From JBMTVN01 sp046047235 (GTDB lineage: Bacteria; Verrucomicrobiota; Verrucomicrobiia; Limisphaerales; JAHDYP01), in NCBI GenBank assembly GCA_046047235.1, contig JBJOII010000160.1, forward strand, positions 1 to 11,284: a DNA stretch of 11,284 bases, read 5' to 3'. Within the stretch, counting starts at the first letter, position 1. Each line of letters begins with the position of its first letter. Both the position numbers and the translations under genes were made by a program. The notes beneath the pieces are model-generated. The model was not told the DNA's origin, made no database searches, and worked only from the letters and a program-made list of their open reading frames with translations. Positions 4,784 through 11,284 of the stretch are shown piece by piece.

Positions 4784-7501
4784 CTAGACCTGAGCCTCTG
4801 GCTCTTCTCCAGCCTCGGATGCCGCCGCAGGATCCTCAGCAACAGAGGCTCCACCTTCGGTACCGGGCGCTTCACCCTCGACCTGCTCAGCTTCGGAGTC
4901 ACTCTCCTCACTGATCACCGGGGCGATCGCCTGCAGCGTGTCGTTCTCCGCTAGATCAATCAGCTTCACCCCCTGCGTCACCCGACCCGCTTCACGAATA
5001 TCGTGCACCCCAATGCGCACCATCTGACCACCCACGGTAATCAGCATGATCTCATCCTCATCATGCACCGGCAGAGCGCCAACCACCGACCCCGTGCGCT
5101 CCGTGGTCTTCATCGTCAGGATACCCTTGCCGCCACGCGACTGGATCCGGTACTCGTCGAACCCGGTCCGCTTGCCTATGCCGCGCTGCCCCGCCACCAG
5201 CAGGCTCGTGTCTGGCACCACCATTGCCAGCGCCACCACTTCGTCTTCCTGTCCCAGCGTAATTCCCTTCACACCCGCCGCCGGCCGCCCCATGCAACGC
5301 ACCTGCTCCTCGTTGAAGCGAATGCTCAAGCCATCCTTCGTCACCAACACCATGTCATCCTCACCACCCGTCAACCGCACCTGGATGAGCTGGTCGCCTT
5401 CCTCAATATTGATGGCAATGATGCCGCCCTTGCGCACGTTGGAGAAATCCTTCAACGCGGTCTTCTTGACCGTTCCGTTGCGCGTGGCAAAGAACAGATA
5501 CCCGCCCTGATCCCACGTGATGTCCTGCTTCTCCTCGTCCAACTGCGACAGGATCCGAATCATCGCAGCAACCTTCTCGTCCGGCCGCAACTCCAACACG
5601 TTGGCAATGCTCCGCCCCTTCGCGGCCCGACCCATGTCTGGAATCTCATGCACGCGCTCCACATACACCCGACCCGTGTTCGTGAAGAACATCAGGTAAT
5701 CATGCGTGCTCGCCGTAAACAAATGCTCAATGAAATCAGCCGAAGTCCCCTCCACCACCGAATCCTTCGTGCCCATCCCAATCACCCCCTTGCCACCGCG
5801 ACGCTGCGCCCGATACTCACTGCTAAACGTGCGCTTGATCAGTCCATTGTGCGTCAAGGTGATGATCACCGGCTCGTTCGCAATCAAATCCTCCAACGCA
5901 ATCTCACCCTCGTCCGGCACCAGGTCCGTCAACCGCGGCGTCGCATACTTCTCCTGCACCGCCCGCAGCTCTTCCTTGATAATCGATAACACCCGCGACT
6001 CCCGCGCAATGATGTCCAGCAAATCCTTGATGCGCTCCAACAGCTCCTTGTACTCCCCATCCACCTTGTCGATTTCCAAGGCCGTCAACTGATACAAACG
6101 CAGGTTCAGTATCTCGTCCACCTGCCGCTCCGTCAGGCTGTAACGCCCGTTGCGCAACTTCACCTCCGACCGGATCAAAATCCCCCAGCCCTCCACCTGC
6201 TCCCGTGCCCAGTCAAACGCCAACAACTTGATCTTGGCCTCCTCACGCGACTTGCTCGACCGGATAATCCGAATGAAATCATCCAGATTCGCCAACGCAA
6301 TGAGATACCCCTCCAAAACCTCCGCCCGCTCCTCCGCCTTGCGCAGCAAATACCGCGTCCGCCGTAACACCACCTCCCGACGATGCTCAATGTAACAATT
6401 GTTGAGCTCCTTCAGACTCAGGGTCTTCGGCCGACCCCGGTCAATCGCCAGCATGTTCACCGCAAACGAAGATTCCAGCGCCGTGAACTTATACAGGTTG
6501 TTGATCACCACCTGCGGCACCGCGTCCCGCTTCAGCTCAATCACAATCCGCGTCCGCTCATCCGACTCATCCCGAACCCCGCTGATCTCCGTCAAACCCG
6601 GAGTCTTCTCGTTCACCAAATGCGCAATCCGCTCCACCAACGTCGCCCGATTCACGTTATACGGAATCTCCGTCACCAAAATCTGACTGCGACCACTCTT
6701 AACCTCCTCCACCTCCACCCGACCCCGCACCTTCATGCTCCCACGACCGGTCGTCAGATAACTCCGCACCGGCTCCAACCCGCATACCGTGCAACCCGTC
6801 GGAAAATCCGGCCCCTTCACATACTCCATCAACCCCTCAATCGTGATGTCCGGATGGTCAATCTGCGCACAAATCCCATCAATCACCTCACCCAAGTTGT
6901 GCGGCGGAATGTTCGTCGCCATGCCCACCGCAATGCCCGTCCCCCCATTCACCAATAAATTCGGAAACGCCGCAGGAAATACCGTGGGCTCCATCCGCGA
7001 CTCATCATAGTTCGGGACAAAATCCACTGTGTCCTTGTCCATGTCGTCCATCAGGACTGCACCCAGATGAGCCAACCGAGCTTCCGTATACCGCATCGAC
7101 GCCGGAGGATCCCCTTCCACCGAACCAAAATTCCCCTGCCCGTTCACCAGCAACTCCCGCATCGCCCACGGCTGCGCCATGTGCACCAACGTCGGGTAAA
7201 TCGCCTGGTCGCCGTGAGGATGGTAATTGCCCATCGTCTCACCCACGATCTTCGCGCACTTGAGATGCTTCTTGTTCGGCTGCACCCCAAGATCGTTCAT
7301 CGCATACAAAATCCGACGCTGTGACGGCTTCAACCCATCCCGCGCATCCGGTAACGCACGCGAAATAATCACGGACATCGAGTAATCAAGAAACGAGTTC
7401 TTGATCTCATCTGCCACGTTGATCTTGAAAATCTTCTCCCCGGCCCCGAACGACGGTGCGTTCTCTGCCGGCTTTTCTTTGGAATCAGGCTTGTCGGACA
7501 T
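4784..7501 (-). CDS. gyrA: DNA gyrase subunit A
   Basis: The breakage-and-reunion and DNA-wrapping subunit of gyrase, which with GyrB introduces negative supercoils using ATP. 905 residues, slightly longer than the usual 800-875. Seen: the winged-helix/tower core with RALPDARDGLKPSQRRILYA at 48-67, catalytic Tyr138 in MRYTE with Arg137, the coiled-coil gate at about 370-505, the GyrA box QRRGGKG at 566-572 that marks a true gyrase rather than topoisomerase IV, and six-bladed pinwheel repeats to about 860. Residues 864-905 form a tail with 14 acidic and no basic residues. At the fluoroquinolone positions (E. coli Ser83 and Asp87) it has Gln99 and Pro103. A short polar insert at about 652-667 lies between beta-blades. 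ATG at 7501 is 51 bp past the gyrB stop and has only a weak purine stretch (GCGAGAT) upstream. It probably shares a transcript with gyrB. Confidence 0.98.
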   Translation of the reverse strand: MSDKPDSKEKPAENAPSFGAGEKIFKINVADEIKNSFLDYSMSVIISRALPDARDGLKPSQRRILYAMNDLGVQPNKKHLKCAKIVGETMGNYHPHGDQAIYPTLVHMAQPWAMRELLVNGQGNFGSVEGDPPASMRYTEARLAHLGAVLMDDMDKDTVDFVPNYDESRMEPTVFPAAFPNLLVNGGTGIAVGMATNIPPHNLGEVIDGICAQIDHPDITIEGLMEYVKGPDFPTGCTVCGLEPVRSYLTTGRGSMKVRGRVEVEEVKSGRSQILVTEIPYNVNRATLVERIAHLVNEKTPGLTEISGVRDESDERTRIVIELKRDAVPQVVINNLYKFTALESSFAVNMLAIDRGRPKTLSLKELNNCYIEHRREVVLRRTRYLLRKAEERAEVLEGYLIALANLDDFIRIIRSSKSREEAKIKLLAFDWAREQVEGWGILIRSEVKLRNGRYSLTERQVDEILNLRLYQLTALEIDKVDGEYKELLERIKDLLDIIARESRVLSIIKEELRAVQEKYATPRLTDLVPDEGEIALEDLIANEPVIITLTHNGLIKRTFSSEYRAQRRGGKGVIGMGTKDSVVEGTSADFIEHLFTASTHDYLMFFTNTGRVYVERVHEIPDMGRAAKGRSIANVLELRPDEKVAAMIRILSQLDEEKQDITWDQGGYLFFATRNGTVKKTALKDFSNVRKGGIIAINIEEGDQLIQVRLTGGEDDMVLVTKDGLSIRFNEEQVRCMGRPAAGVKGITLGQEDEVVALAMVVPDTSLLVAGQRGIGKRTGFDEYRIQSRGGKGILTMKTTERTGSVVGALPVHDEDEIMLITVGGQMVRIGVHDIREAGRVTQGVKLIDLAENDTLQAIAPVISEESDSEAEQVEGEAPGTEGGASVAEDPAAASEAGEEPEAQV

Positions 7502-7523
7502 CGCTATCGGATCTCGCTTTGAA

Positions 7524-7542
7524 GAACCCGCCCAGCGGGCTC
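7524..7542 (-). terminator. Hairpin in the gyrB-gyrA gap
   Basis: On the minus strand an 8-bp stem GAGCCCGC / GCGGGTTC (one G-T pair) with loop TGG starts 10 bases after the gyrB stop, followed by TTC and then AAAG. Shape and GC content are terminator-like, but the T-tract is poor. It may cut the amount of gyrA message relative to gyrB or act as an RNA-processing site. It lies 22 bases ahead of the gyrA start. Confidence 0.4.
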
Positions 7543-7552
7543 AGAAATTATT

Positions 7553-10078
7553 CTATACATCCAGGTTGCGGACGTTCAGGGCGTTGTCCTCAATAAACTG
7601 CCGCCGAGGCTCCACCTCGTCGCCCATCAGCTTCGTAAACATCTCCTCCGCCTCCACCGCATCCGTCAGGTCAATCCGTAATAGCTTCCGCTTCGCCGGA
7701 TCCATCGTCGTCTCATACAACTCCTTCGGATTCATCTCACCCAAACCTTTGAACCGCTTGATCTGTAATCCACGACTACCCACCTCCTTCACCGATGCCA
7801 AAATCTCCGGGATCGAAAACAACGGCCGCACCTTCTCGTTGTCTCCCTCCCCCTCCAATAACTCAAACAACGGCTTATCCTGCGCCGCATAATGCTCCAC
7901 ACTAAAACCCTTCTGCGCCAACTTCGACAGCAGCTCCGCAATCGCCTTGCTCTCGTGCACCTCCACATGACGCGCCCGCCGCGTCACCCCACGCCCGCGC
8001 TCCGACTTCACCTCCGCCTTCTCCACCAAGGCCGTGTCCGCCTCCTCGTCCCCAAATAACCGCAAATCCGGATTCTCCTCGCTGAAAACCCGCAACGCCG
8101 ACTCGTTCAGGAAATAATGCACGGTCTCGTCATTCCCATCACGCACCCGCACCAAATGCCGCGGCAACTCCGACGTCTGACCATCCCGATACTCCACGTA
8201 ATCCCCAAAATCACCACCATGCCGCGCCAACGCCCGCGCATACTTGTCCAGGGAATCCAACAACTCCAAAATCTCCTCCAACTGCGTCTGGCTCAACTCC
8301 CGCCCGTCCGCCAAATTCCGCAACCGCAAGTCCTCCGTCCCCAGCTGAATCAAAATCCGGTTCATCCGCACGTCGTCCTCCACATACTCCACCCGCTTAC
8401 GACGCGAAATCTGATACAACGGCGGCTGCGCAATATACACAAACCCCTGCCGCACCAACTCCGGCATCTGGCGGTAAAAGAATGTCAGCAACAACGTCCG
8501 AATGTGCGACCCGTCCACATCCGCATCCGTCATGATCACAATCTTGTGATACCTCAACTTCTCCAAATTAAACGCCCCCTCACCCTCCATCGTCCCAATC
8601 CCCGTCCCAATCGCCGTGATCATCGTCCGGATCTCCGCGTTGTCCAAAACCTTGTTCAAACGCGCCTTCTCCACATTGATCAGCTTGCCGCGAATCGGCA
8701 AAATCGCCTGAAACCGCCGATCCCGACCCTGCTTCGCCGACCCGCCTGCAGAATCACCCTCAACAATAAACAGCTCGGTCTTCGATGGATCCCGGTCCGA
8801 ACAGTCCGCCAGCTTGCCCGGCAAACCACCGCCCGTCATCGCACTCTTGCGCACCGTCTCCCGCGCCTTCCGCGCCGCCTCACGCGCCCGCGCCGCCATC
8901 AACGCCTTGTCCACCACCCGCTTCGCCAATTGAGGCGTCGCGTCAAATACCGTCATCAACCCCTCATACACGATCGACGATACAATCCCCTCAATCTCCG
9001 TGTTCACCAACTTCACCTTGGTCTGCGACTCAAACCGCGGATTCGGCAGCTTCACACTCAAGACACACACCAACCCCTCCCTCACGTCATCCCCGGAAAT
9101 GTTCGGATCCTTGTCCTTCAATAACTCGTTCGCCCGCGCATGCTGGTTAATCGCTCGCGTCAAGGCCGTCCGGAACCCCGTCAAATGCGTCCCACCATCC
9201 GGATTCGAAATCGAGTTCGCAAAACACAAAATCTGATCGTTGAAACTGTCGTTGTACTGCATCACGCAGTCCACAAACACATCCTCCTTCTGCGCCGACA
9301 AAATCACCGGCTTCTGATGCAGGATCTGCTTGTTCCGACTCAACTGCTTCACAAACTCCTCAATCCCGTCCCTGTAAAGAAACGTCTCCTTCTTCTCATC
9401 CTCCCGCTCATCCGCCAAAACGATCTCCACCCCGGGATTCAAAAACGCCAGCTCCCGCAACCGGTTCGCCAAAATGTCGAACTTGAACTCCGTCGTGATC
9501 GTGAAAATCTCCGCGTCCGGCATGAACGTAATCAACGTCCCCGTGTTATTCGACTTCCCAATCACCTCCAACTTCCGAACGGTCACCCCCTTGGCAAACT
9601 CCATGCAGTGAACCTGCCCGTCCCGCACCACCTCCACCTTGAACCACTCCGACAAAGCATTCACACACTTCGCACCCACCCCGTGCAACCCTCCCGAATA
9701 CTTGTAAGCCCCCTGACCAAACTTGCCCCCAGCATGCAAATTCGTCAGCACCAGCTCCACCGCAGGAATCTTCCACTTCGGATGAATGTCCACCGGAATA
9801 CCCCGCCCGTCGTCCTGCACCGATACCGACCCATCCACATGAATCGTCACCAGAATCCGCTTACAAAAACCCGCCAGGTGTTCGTCAATCGAGTTGTCCA
9901 ATACCTCGAAAACACAATGGTGCAACCCCCGCTCATCCGGATCCCCGATATACATCCCCGGACGCTTGCGAACAGCTTCCAAACCCTCCAACTTGTCGAT
10001 CTTGGAGGCATCATAATTCTCCCCGGACGGCCGGGGAATGGCTACAGCTTCAGTGACACTTTGTGGCTCGTCGGACAT
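7553..10078 (-). CDS. gyrB: DNA gyrase subunit B
   Basis: The ATPase and TOPRIM subunit of gyrase. With ATG at 10078 it has 841 residues. Seen: the GHKL ATPase with E58 and N62 in FEVLDNSIDE, DDGRGIP at 89-95, GGLHGVGAKCVNALS at 129-143 and the switch lysine K354 in SQTKVKLVN; the TOPRIM domain with E440 in VEGDSAGGSAKQGRDRR and D518/D520/D522 in TDADVDGSHIRTLL; PLY at 553-555; and the C-terminal end RRQFIEDNALNVRNLDV. About 165 residues between TOPRIM and the C-terminal part exceed the short Bacillus-type protein, as in the long E. coli form. The frame opens at a TTG at 10120, but the 14 extra residues are unlike GyrB N-termini, and neither start has a clear ribosome site, so ATG 10078 is preferred. 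It is the first gene of the gyrB-gyrA unit. Confidence 0.98.
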   Translation of the reverse strand: MSDEPQSVTEAVAIPRPSGENYDASKIDKLEGLEAVRKRPGMYIGDPDERGLHHCVFEVLDNSIDEHLAGFCKRILVTIHVDGSVSVQDDGRGIPVDIHPKWKIPAVELVLTNLHAGGKFGQGAYKYSGGLHGVGAKCVNALSEWFKVEVVRDGQVHCMEFAKGVTVRKLEVIGKSNNTGTLITFMPDAEIFTITTEFKFDILANRLRELAFLNPGVEIVLADEREDEKKETFLYRDGIEEFVKQLSRNKQILHQKPVILSAQKEDVFVDCVMQYNDSFNDQILCFANSISNPDGGTHLTGFRTALTRAINQHARANELLKDKDPNISGDDVREGLVCVLSVKLPNPRFESQTKVKLVNTEIEGIVSSIVYEGLMTVFDATPQLAKRVVDKALMAARAREAARKARETVRKSAMTGGGLPGKLADCSDRDPSKTELFIVEGDSAGGSAKQGRDRRFQAILPIRGKLINVEKARLNKVLDNAEIRTMITAIGTGIGTMEGEGAFNLEKLRYHKIVIMTDADVDGSHIRTLLLTFFYRQMPELVRQGFVYIAQPPLYQISRRKRVEYVEDDVRMNRILIQLGTEDLRLRNLADGRELSQTQLEEILELLDSLDKYARALARHGGDFGDYVEYRDGQTSELPRHLVRVRDGNDETVHYFLNESALRVFSEENPDLRLFGDEEADTALVEKAEVKSERGRGVTRRARHVEVHESKAIAELLSKLAQKGFSVEHYAAQDKPLFELLEGEGDNEKVRPLFSIPEILASVKEVGSRGLQIKRFKGLGEMNPKELYETTMDPAKRKLLRIDLTDAVEAEEMFTKLMGDEVEPRRQFIEDNALNVRNLDV

Positions 10079-10138
10079 GGTGAAAACGGCAGCATCTCGG
10101 AACTGGAAACCCGATGACAAACTGCAGCGGAAGATTAG

Positions 10139-10174
10139 AAAAAATGGGGCCTGAAAACAACATATAATTAGGCC
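10139..10174 (-). terminator. Terminator or attenuator candidate in gyrB leader
   Basis: On the minus strand a 5-bp GC-rich stem GGCCT / AGGCC with a 17-base AT-rich loop is followed, after CCCA, by six T (10144-10139). It lies 61 bases ahead of the gyrB ATG and about 240 bases past the end of the preceding gene. It may end read-through from upstream or, if the gyrB promoter is further out, attenuate gyrB. The short stem and long loop make it moderate at best. Confidence 0.35.
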
Positions 10175-10324
10175 TCAACCCCCATACGTTGGGCCCGCCA
10201 AATACCTCCAACCAAATATCTTGGGCCAACCCCTACCCCGCCACCACCCCCCGCGTTTAGGAGTTTCGTGGTTTCAGTCCCTCCGAACGGCCACCCCCCC
10301 ACGCGCAACCCCACAAGTATCGGG

Positions 10325-10354
10325 GTCGAAATCGGGATCGCTATCGGGATAGAG
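10325..10354 (+). repeat. Hexamer repeat element, copy 2
   Basis: Units GTCGAA, ATCGGG, ATCGCT, ATCGGG, ATAGAG in phase, the same series as at 1793-1830 but one ATCGGG shorter and with a changed last unit. It has the same plus-strand orientation. It lies between gyrB and the upstream small gene, 36 bp from a hairpin of the same core type as the one beside copy 1. Confidence 0.8.
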
Positions 10355-10390
10355 CTCAGGACGTACCCCAACCCCCAGCTACTTGTTCCC

Positions 10391-10414
10391 TGCGTGCCGC
10401 AAACGCGGCACGCA
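10391..10414 (-). terminator. Hairpin directly after the small secreted-protein gene
   Basis: A perfect 10-bp inverted repeat (TGCGTGCCGC / GCGGCACGCA) with loop AAAC on the plus strand. On the minus strand it begins one base after the TGA stop. It is very stable and placed for a transcript 3' end, without T-run. Its core, CCGCGTTTGCGG on the minus strand, matches that of the hairpin at 1831-1848 except for one loop base, so it may also be a member of a repeat family. Confidence 0.6.
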
Positions 10415-10415
10415 C

Positions 10416-10892
10416 TCACTCTTTCTCACCCGCCCGCGTCAATGTCACAAACCACGCCGTGTCGTTCACCGCCTCCCCCGCCAAAACCAACAACTCCCCA
10501 GGCTCCATCACATGCGTCTTCGTCACTACCTTCTTCCCCTTGCCATACAAACTGAACTCCACCGTCGCCCCAGATACATGACGCGCCGTCACCTCACACT
10601 CGTCACTCAAACGGATCTTCTTCCCCGGCTCAATCGGAAACACCTTCCGCTCCACCTCGTAATAATCCTTCCACTTGAAGACCGCCTTCAGCCGCTTCCG
10701 AACCTTGTCGTCCAGATCCTTCAACTTCGCCCCCGCCGGCTTGGGATCGTTCGTCCCCCAAATCAACACCGCCCGAATGCGCATCGCATCCCCACCAGCG
10801 TCAGCACTCCACGCCGGACCCGCCAACACCAACCACACGGCCAGAACACTCGCCCACCGTGGAATCAATCGAAAGAAAAGGCTCCTATTCAT
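10416..10892 (-). CDS. Small secreted protein of unknown function
   Basis: Not recognised as a named family. With ATG at 10892 it has 158 residues. A signal peptide is plain: positive start (MNRSLFFRLIPR), hydrophobic core at about 13-25 and a likely cut after SADA (residue 32). The mature part of about 126 residues starts with a beta-like stretch (RIRAVLIWGTND), then a charged helix (about 55-80, KLKDLDDKVRKRLKAVFKWKDYYEVE), then beta-rich sequence to PGELLVLAGEAVNDTAWFVTLTRA. No lipobox, catalytic motif or sorting signal such as PEP-CTERM is visible. The frame extends upstream to an ATG at 10976, but that would overlap the preceding gene and hide the signal peptide; GGGG about 9 bases before ATG 10892 is a weak ribosome site. 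It follows the membrane-protein gene by 59 bp, likely as one operon, and ends in a stop-adjacent hairpin. The protein probably acts in the periplasm. Confidence 0.75.
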   Translation of the reverse strand: MNRSLFFRLIPRWASVLAVWLVLAGPAWSADAGGDAMRIRAVLIWGTNDPKPAGAKLKDLDDKVRKRLKAVFKWKDYYEVERKVFPIEPGKKIRLSDECEVTARHVSGATVEFSLYGKGKKVVTKTHVMEPGELLVLAGEAVNDTAWFVTLTRAGEKE

Positions 10893-10951
10893 GCGGAAGC
10901 CCCAATTTGACGGTGCCCCCCCGCCACTTGGCAAGTCTGATGTGTCACAGT

Positions 10952-11284
10952 TCAGTCCGTGGTAAAGTCGATCCAAACCACCGTCATGCGCTCACTCTCC
11001 GAACGAAAAGTAAACGCATCCACCCCAGCCAAAGGCTTCTCCAGCTCAGGACCGATAAATGCCCCCCCAGCCGACGTCGCATCCGGCCCCTGACGCAATA
11101 ACGGCAGCGAAATCATAATCGCCGCCAACGCCCCCACCGGCACCAGCCACCGACGCCACCACACCATCCCACGCGCCTCCCGCCGCGCCGCCCGCTCCGC
11201 CCCCTCAATCCCACGCGCAATCCCCGACCAGCAACACTCCCGCGTCTCCGGTACCGACCGCACCACCTCCCCCACCCCCACCAC
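10952..11284 (-). CDS. Single-pass membrane protein, anti-sigma-factor-like (5' end outside window)
   Basis: The frame is open to the window edge, so only the last 110 residues or so are seen. The visible N-side is polar and Arg/Glu-rich (WSGIARGIEGAERAARREARG), then a WWRR stop-transfer-like pair and one membrane helix at about 47-63 (LVPVGALAAIMISLPLL), then a short outer segment of about 47 residues ending in MTVVWIDFTTD. A cytoplasmic charged part, one helix and a small periplasmic end is the layout of membrane anti-sigma factors encoded after ECF sigma factors, but the sigma gene would lie outside the window and no zinc-binding anti-sigma motif is visible. The call is therefore a topology-based guess. 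It is followed 59 bp later by the secreted-protein gene. Confidence 0.6.
   Translation of the reverse strand: MVGVGEVVRSVPETRECCWSGIARGIEGAERAARREARGMVWWRRWLVPVGALAAIMISLPLLRQGPDATSAGGAFIGPELEKPLAGVDAFTFRSESERMTVVWIDFTTD

Larger units (their letters stand above)
10079..10415. other. 337-bp spacer upstream of gyrB
   Basis: No gene. It holds, from gyrB outward: an AT-rich zone with a hairpin and T-run (10139-10174); TTGGGCC twice in direct repeat (10189 and 10221); G-runs on the minus strand (six, four and four G between 10252 and 10230, and more at about 10290-10312); the hexamer repeat (10325-10354); and the 3' hairpin of the upstream gene. The gyrB promoter should lie here. TAATTAT/TTATAT on the minus strand near 10162-10170 could be a -10 box, but no -35 is correctly spaced. 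Confidence 0.55.

Noticed and set aside
5003..5989. Long plus-strand frame antisense to gyrA
   Set aside because: His/Arg/Leu/Pro-rich translation typical of the complement of a GC-rich gene; gyrA is certain on the other strand.
9140..10117. Long plus-strand frame antisense to gyrB
   Set aside because: Same reason: shadow of gyrB with biased composition and no domain.
10079..10120. TTG start for gyrB at 10120 giving 14 more residues
   Set aside because: The extra residues do not look like a GyrB N-terminus and TTG is a weak start; ATG at 10078 gives a normal beginning (MSDEPQ...).

Overview
The window looks like chromosomal DNA from a GC-rich member of the Verrucomicrobiota. The basis is the style of the GyrA and GyrB proteins, a PrsR-type regulator tied to PEP-CTERM/exopolysaccharide systems, and abundant short tandem repeats between genes. 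No 16S or other decisive marker is present, so the phylum is an inference and I do not go below it. Every confidently called gene lies on the minus strand, so the window reads from right to left. No tRNA, rRNA, CRISPR array, insertion sequence or prophage gene was seen.

Right end (about 10416-11284): the C-terminal part of a single-pass membrane protein that resembles an anti-sigma factor is cut by the window edge. It is followed by a small secreted protein of unknown function with a strong hairpin directly after its stop. A 337-bp spacer (10079-10415) then carries a hexamer repeat, G-rich tracts on the coding strand and a terminator- or attenuator-like hairpin.

Centre (4784-10078): gyrB and gyrA form a compact two-gene unit with 51 bp between them, encoding the complete DNA gyrase (A2B2). 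Active-site tyrosine, ATPase and TOPRIM motifs are intact. GyrA carries Gln and Pro at the two positions that normally anchor fluoroquinolones. Stable hairpins lie between the two genes and directly after gyrA.

Gene-poor stretch 3477-4783: 1.3 kb with no supported gene. It holds a perfect 40-bp palindrome (4467-4506) and a diverged ungapped copy of it (4314-4353, 30 of 40 identical). This is the most conspicuous unexplained structure in the window.

Left part (1-3476): a sigma-54-type response regulator of the PrsR class, then a 1.17-kb stretch with dyads, a hexamer repeat plus hairpin and an 84-bp heptamer array, then a short-form sugar transferase that would start exopolysaccharide repeat synthesis. 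PrsR and the sugar transferase probably mark the edge of an exopolysaccharide/PEP-CTERM locus that continues to the left. The gyrase block is housekeeping and functionally separate. No complete new system is demonstrable here; the unusual content is in the non-coding DNA.
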